Shown: positions 30,013-39,326, numbered from the stretch's first letter. The stretch is DNA of 64,000 nucleotides from Candidimonas nitroreducens (GCF_002209565.1 NZ_NJIH01000008.1:62001-126000); one strand, 5' to 3'. Numbers and translations are program-made. Notes: a model not told the origin generated them from the letters alone.

Positions 30013-30864
30013 ATGGAACAAGTCGTACACACCATGGCGCATCACAAGCGGCCGTATGCCGGCTATGAAGCCCGCAATTTTCTCTGGGAAGTGTCGGCCG
30101 ACGCCAAGGTCGCCACCATCACCCTGAACCGCCCCGAGCGCAAGAACCCGCTTACCTTCGATTCCTATGCGGAACTGCGCGACCTGTTTCGTGGGCTGGT
30201 CTATGCCACCGACATCAAGACCGTCGTGGTCACCGGGGCCGGCGGCAACTTCTGCTCGGGCGGCGACGTGCACGAGATCATCGGGCCGCTGACCCGCATG
30301 AGCATGCCCGAGCTGCTCGACTTCACCCGCATGACGGGCGACCTGGTCAAGGCCATGCGGCTGTGCCCGCAGCCTATCGTGTCTGCCGTCGACGGCATCT
30401 GCGCCGGCGCCGGCGCCATGGTGGCGCTGGCGTCCGACATGCGCCTGGGTACCCCGCAGGCGCGCACGGCTTTCCTCTTCACGCGCGTGGGCCTGGCCGG
30501 CGCCGACATGGGCGCCTGCACGCTGCTGCCGCGCATGATAGGGCAGGGCCGCGCCTCGGAGCTGCTGTACACCGGCCGCGCCATGAGCGCCGACGAAGGG
30601 CTGGCCTGGGGCTTCTTCAACAGCCTGCACGACGGCGGCGCGGTGCTGGGCGCGGCGCAGGAACTGGCGCGGCGCCTGGCCGACGGCCCCACCTTCGCGC
30701 ATGGCGTCACCAAGAAGCTGCTGCTGCAGGAATGGTCCATGAGCGTCGAGGAGGCTATCGAGGCCGAGGCCGAGGCGCAGGCCATCTGCATGCAGACCAA
30801 GGACTTCCGCCGCGCCTACGAGGCCTTCGTGGCCAAGCAGAAACCCGCTTTCCAGGGCGATTGA
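30013..30864 (+). CDS. Enoyl-CoA hydratase/isomerase-family protein
   Basis: Crotonase-superfamily enzyme of 283 aa, preceded by AGGAG. The oxyanion-hole segments are [13 protein letters not shown] and the [15 protein letters not shown] region. In the second active-site loop the usual P-E-V...G-G pattern reads [19 protein letters not shown], so the catalytic acid may be the aspartate, as in some specialised crotonases that hydrate or open rings. It lies between the SDR and an acyl-CoA dehydrogenase in the same operon and probably acts on the dearomatised CoA-ester. A 162-bp gap before it holds only a small GCGCGGCCGGC direct repeat. Confidence 0.88.
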   Translation: MEQVVHTMAHHKRPYAGYEARNFLWEVSADAKVATITLNRPERKNPLTFDSYAELRDLFRGLVYATDIKTVVVTGAGGNFCSGGDVHEIIGPLTRMSMPELLDFTRMTGDLVKAMRLCPQPIVSAVDGICAGAGAMVALASDMRLGTPQARTAFLFTRVGLAGADMGACTLLPRMIGQGRASELLYTGRAMSADEGLAWGFFNSLHDGGAVLGAAQELARRLADGPTFAHGVTKKLLLQEWSMSVEEAIEAEAEAQAICMQTKDFRRAYEAFVAKQKPAFQGD

Positions 30865-30865
30865 A

Positions 30866-32050
30866 ATGAGCATCGACGACAGCTGGCTGCAATGGCCATT
30901 CTTCGACGCGCGCCACCACGAGCTGGCGCACGAGCTGCGGGCCTGGTGCGCCGGCACCCTGGCCGCGGTCGACCACCATGACACCGACGCGGCCTGCCGC
31001 GATCTGGTGGCGCGGCTGGGCGCGGCCGGCTGGCTGCGGGTGGCCGTGCCGCTGGGCCCCGAAGGCAGCTGGGGCGGCCGCTGGCCGGCCATCGATTCGC
31101 GCGCCCTGTGTATCATGCGCGAGACCCTGGCCAGCCACGACGGCCTGGCCGATTTCGCCTTCGCCATGCAGGGCCTAGGCAGCGGCGCCATTTCCATCGC
31201 CGGCAGCGACGCGCTGCGCCTGGCGTACCTGCCCAAGGTCGCCAGCGGCGAGGCAATCGCGGCATTCGCGTTGTCGGAACCCGAGGCGGGTTCTGACGTG
31301 GCGGCCATGAGCTGCGCCGCGCGCCGGGACGGCGACAGCTATGTGCTGGACGGCAGCAAGACCTGGATCTCCAACGGCGGCATTGCCGATTTCTATTGCG
31401 TGTTCGCGCGCACCGGCGAGGCGCCCGGGGCGCGCGGCATCAGCGCCTTCGTGGTCGACGCCGGCACGCCGGGCCTGTCCATTTCCGAGCGCATCGACGT
31501 CATCGCGCCGCATCCGCTGGCCACGCTGCGCTTCGAGAACTGCCGGGTGCCGCTCACGCATCGCCTTGGCGAGCCGGGCCAGGGCTTCAAGATCGCCATG
31601 ATGACGCTGGATATCTTCCGCGCTTCGGTCGCGGCCGCGGCGCTGGGCTTTGCCCGCCGTGCCCTGGCCGAAGGGCTGGCGCGGGCACGTTCGCGCCGCA
31701 TGTTCGGCCAGACCCTGGGCGACCTGCAGCTGACCCAGGCGGCGCTGGGCGAGATGGCCACCGAAATCGACGCGGCGGCGCTGCTTACGTACCGCGCGGC
31801 CTGGCTGCGCGACGTCAAGGGCGTGCGCACCACGCGCGAGGCGGCGATGGCCAAGATGGCGGCCACCGAATCGGCCCAGCGGGTCATAGACCGGGCGCTG
31901 CAGATGTACGGCGGCGCGGGCGTGGTCAGCGGTGCGCCGGTCGAAAAGCTGTACCGCGAGATCCGCGCGCTGCGCATCTATGAAGGTGCGACCGAAGTGC
32001 AGAAGCTGATCATCGCGCGCGAGCTGCTTAAAGAGGCCGCCGCCGGCTGA
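30866..32050 (+). CDS. Acyl-CoA dehydrogenase
   Basis: FAD-dependent acyl-CoA dehydrogenase of 394 aa, full length. Family marks are [19 protein letters not shown] (the SEPEAGSD loop), [13 protein letters not shown], and [20 protein letters not shown]. The catalytic glutamate is placed by [12 protein letters not shown] near the C-terminus. It would oxidise the ring-derived acyl-CoA in the catabolic route; electrons go to ETF, which is not encoded here. The ATG follows the preceding stop by one base. Confidence 0.93.
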   Translation: MSIDDSWLQWPFFDARHHELAHELRAWCAGTLAAVDHHDTDAACRDLVARLGAAGWLRVAVPLGPEGSWGGRWPAIDSRALCIMRETLASHDGLADFAFAMQGLGSGAISIAGSDALRLAYLPKVASGEAIAAFALSEPEAGSDVAAMSCAARRDGDSYVLDGSKTWISNGGIADFYCVFARTGEAPGARGISAFVVDAGTPGLSISERIDVIAPHPLATLRFENCRVPLTHRLGEPGQGFKIAMMTLDIFRASVAAAALGFARRALAEGLARARSRRMFGQTLGDLQLTQAALGEMATEIDAAALLTYRAAWLRDVKGVRTTREAAMAKMAATESAQRVIDRALQMYGGAGVVSGAPVEKLYREIRALRIYEGATEVQKLIIARELLKEAAAG

Positions 32051-32161
32051 GGCCGGCGGGCGGGAATAAGCAAGAGTTGCCGCTCTTGCCGTGCGGCGGG
32101 CCCATATGCACAGGCCCTGGCCCGCGGGCATCGGGGTGGCTGGACAGTCAAGGAGATGAAC

Positions 32162-33805
32162 ATGGAAGTATCGGCCCATAAAGACACATTTGCCCGCGAC
32201 CACCTGCCGCCGCTGGAGGAATGGCCCGAGCTGCTGCTGGAAGGCAACCCGGATGTGGCGTATGCGGCGCGGCTGAACTGCGCGGTGGAGCTGGTCGATG
32301 CCATCGTGGCGCGCGGCCAGGGCGAGCGCGCGGCGCTGCACTGGCGCGAGGGCGGCGAGAAGCGCAGCATGAGCTATCTGCAGCTGATGGAACTGACCAA
32401 CCGCATCGCGCACGTGCTGGCCGAAGACATGGGGCTGGTGCCCGGCAATCGCGTGCTGCTGCGCGGCCCGAACAACGTGATGATGGCAGCCTCGTGGCTG
32501 GCGGCGGTCAAGGCGGGGCTGGTGACGGTTCCCACCATGCCGCTGCTGCGTTCTTCCGAGCTCAAGCCGATTATCCAGAAGGCGCAGATACAGGCGGTGC
32601 TGTGCGACGCGCGGCTGGCCGACGAGGTCGAGCGCTGCCTGGATGCGCGCCACGCCGACTTCTGCCCCGAACTGAAGCAGGTGCGCTATTTCAATGAAAA
32701 CGGCGAGGAAAGCCTGGACACGCTGGCCGCGGCCAAGCCGGCCCGTTTCCAGGCCTGCGATACGGCGATCGACGATGTGTGCCTGATCGCCTTCACCAGC
32801 GGCACCACCGGCAAGCCCAAGGGCTGCATGCACTTCCACCGTGACGTGCTGGCGATGTGCGACACGTTTTCCAGGCATGTGCTGCGCACCAATGCCGACG
32901 ACGTGGTCTGCGGCACGCCGCCGCTGGCCTTCACTTTCGGGCTGGGCGGCCTGCTGTGCTTCCCCTTGCGCGAGGGCGGCTCGGTGGTGCTGACCGAACG
33001 CCTCACCCCCGATGAGCTGCTGGCCACGGTGCAGGAATTCGGCGTGACCATGAGCTTCACGGCGCCCACGTTCTATCGTCAGATGGCGGCGCTGGCGCCC
33101 AAATACGACTTGTCGACCCTGAAGAAGACGGTGTCGGCCGGCGAGGCCCTGCCGGAAGCCACGCGCCGGTTGTGGAAGGATGCGACCGGGCTCGAGATGA
33201 TAGACGGCATCGGCGGCACCGAGATGATCCACGTCTATGTGTCCAGCGCCGGCGACGAGGTGCGCCACGGCGCGATCGGCAAGGTAGTGCCGGGCTATGT
33301 GGCGCAAATCGTCGACGCCGATTTCAACCCCGTGCCCAGCGGCACGGTGGGCCGCCTGGCGGTCAAGGGGCCGACGGGCTGCCGCTACCTGGACGACGAG
33401 CGCCAGCGCGTCTTCGTGCAGCATGGCTGGAACCTGCCGGGCGACACCTTCACCATGGACGACGATGGGTATTTCTATTACCAGGCGCGCAACGACGACA
33501 TGATCATTTCCGCCGGCTACAACATTGCCGGCCCCGAGGTGGAAGATGCGCTGCTGCGCCACGAGGCGGTGGCCGAGTGCGGGGTGGTGGCCATGCCCGA
33601 CCCCGAGCGCGGCAATATCGTGGCCGCCTATGTGGTGCTCAAGCCCGGCCACGCGGCGGGCGAGGCCATGGTCAAGACCCTGCAGGAACACGTCAAGTCC
33701 GTGATCGCCCCCTACAAGTATCCGCGCCACGTCGAGTTCGTGGACACCTTGCCGCGCACCGAGACCGGCAAGCTGCAACGCTTCGTGCTGCGCAAGAAGG
33801 CATGA
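32162..33805 (+). CDS. Aryl-acid CoA ligase (2-aminobenzoate-CoA ligase type)
   Basis: AMP-forming ligase of 547 aa that starts the pathway by activating the aromatic acid. The P-loop is FTSGTTGKPKGCMHFH, and the C-terminal lysine motif is PRTETGKLQRFVLRKKA. The overall sequence falls among benzoate and 2-aminobenzoate ligases rather than fatty-acid ligases. AAGGAG six bases before the ATG at 32162 favours it over the in-frame ATG at 32156. Together with the monooxygenase/reductase this points to anthranilate as substrate; salicylate or benzoate derivatives remain possible. The downstream gap carries a chimeric repeat. Confidence 0.9.
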   Translation: MEVSAHKDTFARDHLPPLEEWPELLLEGNPDVAYAARLNCAVELVDAIVARGQGERAALHWREGGEKRSMSYLQLMELTNRIAHVLAEDMGLVPGNRVLLRGPNNVMMAASWLAAVKAGLVTVPTMPLLRSSELKPIIQKAQIQAVLCDARLADEVERCLDARHADFCPELKQVRYFNENGEESLDTLAAAKPARFQACDTAIDDVCLIAFTSGTTGKPKGCMHFHRDVLAMCDTFSRHVLRTNADDVVCGTPPLAFTFGLGGLLCFPLREGGSVVLTERLTPDELLATVQEFGVTMSFTAPTFYRQMAALAPKYDLSTLKKTVSAGEALPEATRRLWKDATGLEMIDGIGGTEMIHVYVSSAGDEVRHGAIGKVVPGYVAQIVDADFNPVPSGTVGRLAVKGPTGCRYLDDERQRVFVQHGWNLPGDTFTMDDDGYFYYQARNDDMIISAGYNIAGPEVEDALLRHEAVAECGVVAMPDPERGNIVAAYVVLKPGHAAGEAMVKTLQEHVKSVIAPYKYPRHVEFVDTLPRTETGKLQRFVLRKKA

Positions 33806-33821
33806 CGAGTGCACCGTCAGA

Positions 33822-33910
33822 AAGATAACGGCGTTGCTTCGCCTTGCCTTGCCGTACTGCTTGTACTGCCTGTGGCTTAGGGCACGTTCTCTCTTTGACA
33901 GCAGGCCCTA
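33822..33910. repeat. Repeat A2, chimeric with a C-type end
   Basis: GTACTGCTTGTACTGCC and the flanking CTTGCCTTGCC and GTTCTCTC stretches match the centre of repeat A1. The right end, GACAGCAGGCCCTA, instead resembles the end of the C element (TGAGCAGGCCCTA at 5015). It lies between the CoA ligase and ridA. Confidence 0.7.
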
Positions 33911-33999
33911 ACGATGATGGCAGTTGCGGCCACCCCCAAGGATGAAAGAGGCTTCTTTCACATTAAGCCGCCGAAATCAAGATTCAAGAGGAATATGGA

Positions 34000-34410
34000 A
34001 TGAAGATATTGCAACCCCCCGACTGGCTGGAGCCGCGCGGCTATGCCAATGGCGTCATGACGGAATTCGCGGCCGGCAGCCGGCTGTTGTTCGTGGGCGG
34101 CCAGATCGGCTGGAATGGCCAGCAGCAGTTCGAGACCGATGATTTCGCCGAACAGGCCGGGCAGGCGCTGCGCAATATTGTGGCGGTGCTCGAGCAGGGG
34201 GGCGCGGGGCCCGAGCACATCACCCGCATGACCTGGTATGTGTGCGATAAAAAAGAATACGTCGGCGCCTTGCGCGAGGTGGGGCGCCACTATCGCGACG
34301 TGATCGGCCGCCACTATCCGGCCATGACCGCGGTTGAGGTCGCGGAACTGGTCGAAGACCGCGCCCGGGTCGAGATCGAGGTTACCGCGGTGGTGCCGCC
34401 GGCGGGGTGA
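34000..34410 (+). CDS. Rid-family (YjgF) enamine/imine deaminase-like protein
   Basis: Rid-superfamily trimeric protein of 136 aa. The GGQIGWNGQQQFETDDFAEQ segment and the C-terminal VEIEVTAVV strand are typical. The arginine that defines canonical RidA (in the PAR segment before the last helix) is replaced: the sequence reads PAMTAVEVAEL, so it belongs to a non-canonical Rid group. In an aminoaryl pathway it could hydrolyse an enamine or imine intermediate and release ammonia (inference). AAGAGGAA precedes the ATG. An 81-bp copy of its 3-prime end lies at 39246. Confidence 0.87.
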   Translation: MKILQPPDWLEPRGYANGVMTEFAAGSRLLFVGGQIGWNGQQQFETDDFAEQAGQALRNIVAVLEQGGAGPEHITRMTWYVCDKKEYVGALREVGRHYRDVIGRHYPAMTAVEVAELVEDRARVEIEVTAVVPPAG

Positions 34411-34524
34411 GTTGAGTACTTGAGCCGCCGGGGCTGCCCTGCGGAGTTCCGATGCTCGGCAGACTCGCCTGCGCTTCGGACTCCTCCGGGGTTCCCGGCT
34501 CACGACGCGGCTTGCGGTGGGTTG

Positions 34525-34587
34525 TTACAATTTCGCGAAAGCATGCTCGGCCGCGGCCAGGGTGGACTGGAATGACGGCGCCGCCTT
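34525..34587 (-). pseudogene. Duplicate fragment of the hemL 3-prime end
   Basis: About 60 bp here match the last codons of hemL (39722-39784) at roughly 86 percent with one single-base insertion. The stop is TAA instead of TAG. It sits directly before the TonB-receptor gene, far from intact hemL, and marks the left side of an inserted block. Confidence 0.8.
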
Positions 34588-34601
34588 GCCGCACGGCCCG
34601 C

Positions 34602-37127
34602 TCAGAACTCCATGCTGGCCGACAGCATGAAGATGCGCGGACTGCCGAGGTATATCCAGCTGCCCGAGCCGCTGGCCCAGTAGTCGCGCCCGAACAGGTT
34701 CTCGATGCCGGCCCGCAGGGTCAGCGGCCGGCCCATGGCCGTGGTCTTGTAGCGCGCGCCCACGTCCCAGCGTGTCCAGCCGGGTATGCGGGCCGAATTC
34801 TGGGCATCCAGGTATTGCGGGCTGGTCGAGATCATGCGGGCGGTCAGGGTCAGGCCGGGCACCGCTTGCAGATCGTATTCGCCGCCAAGGTTGAGCTGCC
34901 AGCGCGGCACGTTCGGCGCCTGCCTGCCGTCGTTCACGCCGTCGGCCGTGTGGGCGAGTGTGGCTTGGGTATACGCCACGCCGCCCAGCAGGCGCAAGCC
35001 GTGCGCGACCTCGCCGAAAACGTTCAGCTCCACCCCGCGATTGCGCTGTTCGCCGTTCATCTGGTAGGTGTAGGTGCCGTCGCCGTTGGAAACGGCCAGG
35101 CCGCTGGGCTTCTGGATCTGGAACAGGGCGAGTGTGGTGGCGTAGCGCCCGAAATCATACTTGGCGCCTACCTCGTATTGCTTAGTCTTGATGGGCGAGA
35201 ATACCTGCCCGGCATTGGTGGTGCCGATGGGTGCCGTGTCGCCCTGGCTGAGCCCTTCTATGTAATTGCCGTAAAGCGACAGATCGTCTCTTGGCTTGAA
35301 TACGAAGGCCAGCATGGGTGTGACGGCGCTTTCGTCGTAGGTGGTGTCGCCCGCTCCGGTGCTGGTGTCGTACGTGATGTACTTCACTCTTTGGTGGCGT
35401 GCGCCCAGCGTGATGGAAAAACGGTCGTCGGGCAGTGAAATTGTGTCCGAGAATGCCAGTGACGGCAGTTTCACGGTATCCGTCTTGGGCGGGCTCGACG
35501 AGAACCCCGCGGTCGAGGGGCGTGGTACCGACACCTGGTCGTATATATTGGTGTTGAAGCTGGCGAAGCCGTAGTAGTCGACCGTGTAGCCGTGATCCTG
35601 CTGCAGATAGGCGGCATTCAAATTTATCTGATGCTTGAGCGGCCCGGTCTGGAACGAACCGCGCACGCCGCCTTGCACGCTGCGGTAGTTCCAGAAATCG
35701 GGCCAGTAATACACCGTCGCCTCCGCATTGCCCTGCAGGTCGGTCACGTACTGATCGGTGGACAAGTAGCGGAAACGATTGTTGCTGCCTCCGGCCGCGC
35801 CATAGACCGTCCAGTCGGGGCTGATGTCGTATTCCAGCTTGCCCAGCACGTAGTCGCTGCGGGTCTTGGAGTATTCCCAGTCCTGCGCTACGCGCCGGCT
35901 GGCATCGGGCGGCCGGGGCACGCCGATGCCGTCGGCGATGCCGAAGCCGCCCGCGCCGTTCGGCGCCTGGTTGTTCAAGGTCTGGTGGCCCACGTCCAGA
36001 GACGCCCGCAGGCGGGCGCCGCGGTAGTCCAGGCCGAGCGTGGCCGCGCCCAGCTCCACGGACTGCCCGTCGGTGGCGGTGCCGCCATTGCTGTATATGC
36101 CGTTGAAGCGTATGCCCCATTGGCCGTCGTCGCCGTAGCGCCGGCCCATGTCCAGGTGCGTGCCGAGCTGGCCGCGCGACTGGTAGAAGGCCGTCACGCG
36201 GGTCAGGGGCTGGTCGTCGGCCCGCTTGGGCACGATATTGATTGCGCCGCCCGTCGTGCCATTGGGAGCCATGCCGTTGAGCAGCGCATTGGGGCCTTTC
36301 AGCACTTCGATGCGTTCGGCCGTGCCGGCGGGGAATGTGCGGCTCGGCGCCACGCCGGCCACGCCGTCGAACAGCACGGCGTTTTGCGTGGAGTAGCCCC
36401 GTATCATGAACGAGTCGCCGGCTCCGGCCGCGTTGGTCAGGCCATAGGAAATGGTGCGCACGGAAGGGTCGTTGGCAAGCACGTCGGCGATCGACACGGC
36501 CTGCTGGTTCTCCACCAGCGCAGAGGTGTAGCTGGTGACATTGAAGGGCGTGTCCATGATGCTTTTGTTGCCCAGCATGCCCAGGTGGCCGCCGCGTGCG
36601 ACCTGGCCGCCGGCATAGGCGGGCGGCAGTGCGTCGGGCAGGCCGGTGCTGCCCTTGACGAGTACCGGCGCCAGCACGCTCACGCCCGTGCTGCCCGTGC
36701 CGGCCGCCCGGCGCAGCGAGTAGGTGCCGTTGGATTGCCGCACGGCCTCCAGGCCGGTGCCGGCCAGCAGCGCCTGGATGGCGGCCGTAGTGGTATAGGT
36801 ACCGCTCAGGCCTGGGCTGCTGCGGCCTTGCACGAGTTCGGAAGAGCCTGCCAGCAGCACGCCCGAGGCGCCGGCGAATTGGGCCATTACGGTACCCAGC
36901 GGGCCGGACGGAATGTCATAGTGCCTGGCGGCCTGCGCCGCCACGGTTTGCGCTGCCGCGCCGCCTTGCGCCCAGGCCGCGGCGCTGCAGCCCATGGCCA
37001 GCGCCGCGCCGCCCGCCAGCGCCAGATGCGCCCGCAGGCTCAGTGCCGCGGGGCGTGGGCCGGGCCTGCGGGCTTTTGGATAGGGTATGTCGGCCCGGTT
37101 GGCGGCAAGTGCGGCACGGCGTGTCAT
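34602..37127 (-). CDS. FecA-type TonB-dependent siderophore receptor with signalling domain
   Basis: Outer-membrane receptor of 841 aa. A signal peptide ends at about residue 55 (AAAWAQG), followed by an STN signalling domain (HYDIPSGPLGTVMAQFAGASG, then STYTTTAAIQALLAGTGL-like), the plug domain and the beta-barrel ending in ...FMLSASMEF with a terminal phenylalanine. The STN domain lets it signal to FecR when loaded. The start is the ATG at 37127 with GAGGAAG upstream; the ATG at 37148 overlaps that ribosome site. The ferric ligand is unknown. It follows fecI and fecR on the same strand. Confidence 0.92.
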   Translation of the reverse strand: MTRRAALAANRADIPYPKARRPGPRPAALSLRAHLALAGGAALAMGCSAAAWAQGGAAAQTVAAQAARHYDIPSGPLGTVMAQFAGASGVLLAGSSELVQGRSSPGLSGTYTTTAAIQALLAGTGLEAVRQSNGTYSLRRAAGTGSTGVSVLAPVLVKGSTGLPDALPPAYAGGQVARGGHLGMLGNKSIMDTPFNVTSYTSALVENQQAVSIADVLANDPSVRTISYGLTNAAGAGDSFMIRGYSTQNAVLFDGVAGVAPSRTFPAGTAERIEVLKGPNALLNGMAPNGTTGGAINIVPKRADDQPLTRVTAFYQSRGQLGTHLDMGRRYGDDGQWGIRFNGIYSNGGTATDGQSVELGAATLGLDYRGARLRASLDVGHQTLNNQAPNGAGGFGIADGIGVPRPPDASRRVAQDWEYSKTRSDYVLGKLEYDISPDWTVYGAAGGSNNRFRYLSTDQYVTDLQGNAEATVYYWPDFWNYRSVQGGVRGSFQTGPLKHQINLNAAYLQQDHGYTVDYYGFASFNTNIYDQVSVPRPSTAGFSSSPPKTDTVKLPSLAFSDTISLPDDRFSITLGARHQRVKYITYDTSTGAGDTTYDESAVTPMLAFVFKPRDDLSLYGNYIEGLSQGDTAPIGTTNAGQVFSPIKTKQYEVGAKYDFGRYATTLALFQIQKPSGLAVSNGDGTYTYQMNGEQRNRGVELNVFGEVAHGLRLLGGVAYTQATLAHTADGVNDGRQAPNVPRWQLNLGGEYDLQAVPGLTLTARMISTSPQYLDAQNSARIPGWTRWDVGARYKTTAMGRPLTLRAGIENLFGRDYWASGSGSWIYLGSPRIFMLSASMEF

Positions 37128-37437
37128 GGTCTGGTTCTTCCTCGGCATGGGTGGATCAGTGCAAGAGGGCCATCCTGTCGAACGAACCGGGCCTGTGGCT
37201 GCGGGCGCACCCGGCGCGCGCGGCTTGCGCCGGGCGCCGTATAGGCTTGGGGGCCCGCCGCCGTGGGCGCGTCGTCGATGGGAAGGCTTCTCATTGGTTT
37301 GATCGAACGAGAGGCCGAAAAGCGGAACCGGATTTTCGCGGCGATGTAAAAATTATGGCGGCCCGGGCCGGTCGGAAAGGCCTGCTGCCCGTATGCCGGC
37401 CCGGGGAATAGCCGGCCGGGCCGGAGCCGGCGCGCCT
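37128..37437. other. 310-bp gap between fecR and the receptor gene
   Basis: No gene is recognised. The stretch close to the fecR stop is a GC-rich, partly palindromic GCCGGCCCGG/GCCGGCCGGG sequence that may act as an attenuator between fecR and the receptor. An ECF-type promoter for the receptor is expected here but none could be assigned. Confidence 0.4.
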
Positions 37438-38448
37438 TCAGAGCGTGGCGCCGGCGCCGTGCGCGGCGGGCCGCGCCTCGATGGTGCTCCACCAGGGCAG
37501 GGGATGGCGCACGCGGATCGGCAGGATGGCGGCGAGCATGGCCAGAGCCCGGTCGGTGTCCTGCAATGGGAAGCTGCCGTACACGCGCAGCCTGGCCACT
37601 GCTGGCGCCACGCCCAGGTGACCGTGGCGGTAGCGGGCCAGTTCGGCTGCCACCTCGCTCAAGGGCATGTCTTGCGCGATAAGCATGCCGTGGATCCAGG
37701 AGGCTCCCGCCGCGTCCGCGGGGCCGGCGGCCCGGACGGTATGCCGGTCGAAACGGGCCTGCTGGCCGGCCTGCAGCACGAGCCGGCCGTCGCTGGCCAT
37801 GGTGCGCACCTCGACGGCGCCTTCGTAGACGGCGACGGCGGTCTGTTCGCTTTCGAGGCGCACGTTGAAGCGCGTGCCCAGCGCCCTCAGGCGGCCCTGG
37901 GGAGTATCCACCACGAAGGGCCGCGCATCCGCTGCCGTCTCGATGAAGATGTCGCCGGCCACCAGGCGCAGGCGGCGCAGGTCGGCCCGGTAGTCCTGGT
38001 CGAGGGCGCTGGCCGAGGCTAGCCACACGCGGGTGCCGTCCGGCAGCGCCAGCTGTCGGGTCTCGCCTGTGCCGGTGCGGTAATCGGCTGTCCAGGCCAT
38101 GGTCATCGCGGGCAGCGGCGTGTGGCGCCAGAGAGCCCAGCCCAGCAGGCCGCTGCCGCCCAGTGCGGCCGCGCCCAGCAGCAACTGGCGGCGGCGGACG
38201 AGCTGTGCGCGTGCGGTTTGCAGCACTGCGGCGGCCGCCTGCGGATCGGCGCTGGCGCGTATGGGAGCGAAGCGCCGGCTGACGCGCTCGACGTATGCCC
38301 AGGCGCTGCGCTGGGCCGCGCCGGCCTGCAGCCAGGACTGCCAGGCGTGGCGGTCGGCCTCGGTGGCCTCGCCGGAACGCAGCAGCGCAAACCACTCGGC
38401 GGCCTCTTCCATGGCCTGGTGCAACGCGGCATCTTGCGAGGTCTGCAT
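37438..38448 (-). CDS. fecR: FecR-family anti-sigma / signal-transducing protein
   Basis: Inner-membrane regulator of 336 aa. The cytoplasmic N-terminal part (EEAAEWFALLRSGEATEADR, DUF4880-like) binds the sigma factor. A membrane segment lies at about 88-107 (LLLGAAALGGSGLLGWALW). The periplasmic FecR domain follows (ALPDGTRVWLASASAL, GDIFIETA, TRFNVRLE) with a C-terminal DUF4974-like end. It relays ligand binding at the receptor to the FecI-type sigma factor. The ATG at 38448 was chosen. The fecI gene is immediately upstream on the same strand. Confidence 0.9.
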   Translation of the reverse strand: MQTSQDAALHQAMEEAAEWFALLRSGEATEADRHAWQSWLQAGAAQRSAWAYVERVSRRFAPIRASADPQAAAAVLQTARAQLVRRRQLLLGAAALGGSGLLGWALWRHTPLPAMTMAWTADYRTGTGETRQLALPDGTRVWLASASALDQDYRADLRRLRLVAGDIFIETAADARPFVVDTPQGRLRALGTRFNVRLESEQTAVAVYEGAVEVRTMASDGRLVLQAGQQARFDRHTVRAAGPADAAGASWIHGMLIAQDMPLSEVAAELARYRHGHLGVAPAVARLRVYGSFPLQDTDRALAMLAAILPIRVRHPLPWWSTIEARPAAHGAGATL

Positions 38449-38489
38449 GGGTAGGCTGGGGGCGGGCACGGTAGCTGACCGGCGGCGGT

Positions 38490-39059
38490 TCAGGGCCGCT
38501 GCGGTGCCGCGGCCGGCATCGCCGGCAGGCAGGCCTGGCCGTCGGCCGAGCGCTCTTCCATCCGGGCGCACAGCAGCATGGCCCGGGCCACGTACTTGCG
38601 CACCATGCGCGTGGAAACACCCAGCTCGGCGGCCACCTCTTTGTCGGTCATGTCGCAGCCGACCGCCAGGACGAAAGCCTGCGCAGCCTTGGCGGGCAGG
38701 CCACCCAGCATGGCATCGATTTCCTGCAGCGCCTGCAGCACGATGGCCTGGTGTTCGGCCGAGGGGGCGAAAGATTCGGGCTGTGCCGCCAGGGCTTCCA
38801 GCCACGCTTGTTCGATCTGGCGGCGGCGCCACAGGTCGACGCACAGGCCATTGGCCATGGCGCGCAGGTACAGGCGCGCCTGTGGCCGGCTGTCGAAGCG
38901 CCGCGGCGCAGCCAGCAGGCGCACGAAGGCGTCCTGCGCCAGGTCGGCGGCGTCGCCCGCATTGCCCAGGCGCCGGCGCAGCCATCCCTGCAGCCAGGCG
39001 TGATGGTCGCAGTAAAGGGTTTCGACCGTAGGCGGAAGGGAGTAGTCGGATGCGTTCAC
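38490..39059 (-). CDS. fecI: FecI-family ECF sigma factor
   Basis: Sigma-70 family extracytoplasmic sigma factor of 189 aa. The region-2 sequence is DLAQDAFVRLLAAPRRFDS, and region 4 ends with the helix-turn-helix MTDKEVAAELGVSTRMVRKYVARAM. It should transcribe the receptor gene when FecR is triggered. The GTG at 39057-39059 gives a start close to the conserved sequence; an ATG at 39095 is the alternative. A Fur-box-like sequence lies 60 bases upstream, so iron starvation probably switches it on. Confidence 0.88.
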   Translation of the reverse strand: MNASDYSLPPTVETLYCDHHAWLQGWLRRRLGNAGDAADLAQDAFVRLLAAPRRFDSRPQARLYLRAMANGLCVDLWRRRQIEQAWLEALAAQPESFAPSAEHQAIVLQALQEIDAMLGGLPAKAAQAFVLAVGCDMTDKEVAAELGVSTRMVRKYVARAMLLCARMEERSADGQACLPAMPAAAPQRP

Positions 39060-39118
39060 GGGCCGGCCGCGGGCCGTGCGGCGGCTGGCGCACACGGCGG
39101 GGGAATCAAATGAAAGTT

Positions 39119-39150
39119 AGATAGTAAATGAGAATTACTAACAATTATCC
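39119..39150 (-). promoter_or_regulatory. Fur-box-like site upstream of fecI
   Basis: AAATGAGAATTACTAACAATTATC is split here as AAATGAGAATTAC (39126 onward) followed by TAACAATTATC. The first half matches the AATGAGAAT element of Fur boxes closely; the second is a weaker inverted half. It is the only AT-rich stretch in this gap. Confidence 0.6.
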
Positions 39151-39245
39151 ACGAACACGAGCCCTTATGCAACGCGACTTGCCAGTCGTGTCGGAGCAAA
39201 TAGAAGTGTCTGGTTTTATAGCTCGTGAAGTTTCCGCTTGCTTGC

Positions 39246-39326
39246 GCGGTGGAAGTCGCGGAACTGGCCGAGGATCGGGCTCGGGGCGAGATCGAGGTTA
39301 CCGCGGTGGTGCCGCCGAGGGAGTGA
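39246..39326 (+). pseudogene. Duplicate fragment of the ridA 3-prime end
   Basis: 81 bp match the last 27 codons of the Rid gene (34330-34410) at 70 of 81 positions, in frame and with the TGA stop at the same place. Most differences are at third codon positions. Sequence upstream of 39246 has no similarity to ridA. The shared similarity continues past the stop (GAGTTG...TTGAGCCG). Confidence 0.88.

Noticed and set aside
31175-33814. A very long minus-strand reading frame antisense to the acyl-CoA dehydrogenase and CoA ligase genes
   Set aside because: The plus-strand frames have clear domains and motifs. The antisense frame is a GC-rich codon shadow with no motif.
35592-37244. A long plus-strand reading frame antisense to the TonB-dependent receptor
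   Set aside because: The receptor has STN, plug and barrel features on the other strand; the antisense frame is a shadow.
34602-39059. A transposon or genomic island carrying the iron genes
   Set aside because: No transposase, integrase, tRNA target or terminal inverted repeat was seen; only the duplicated ridA and hemL tails mark the insertion.
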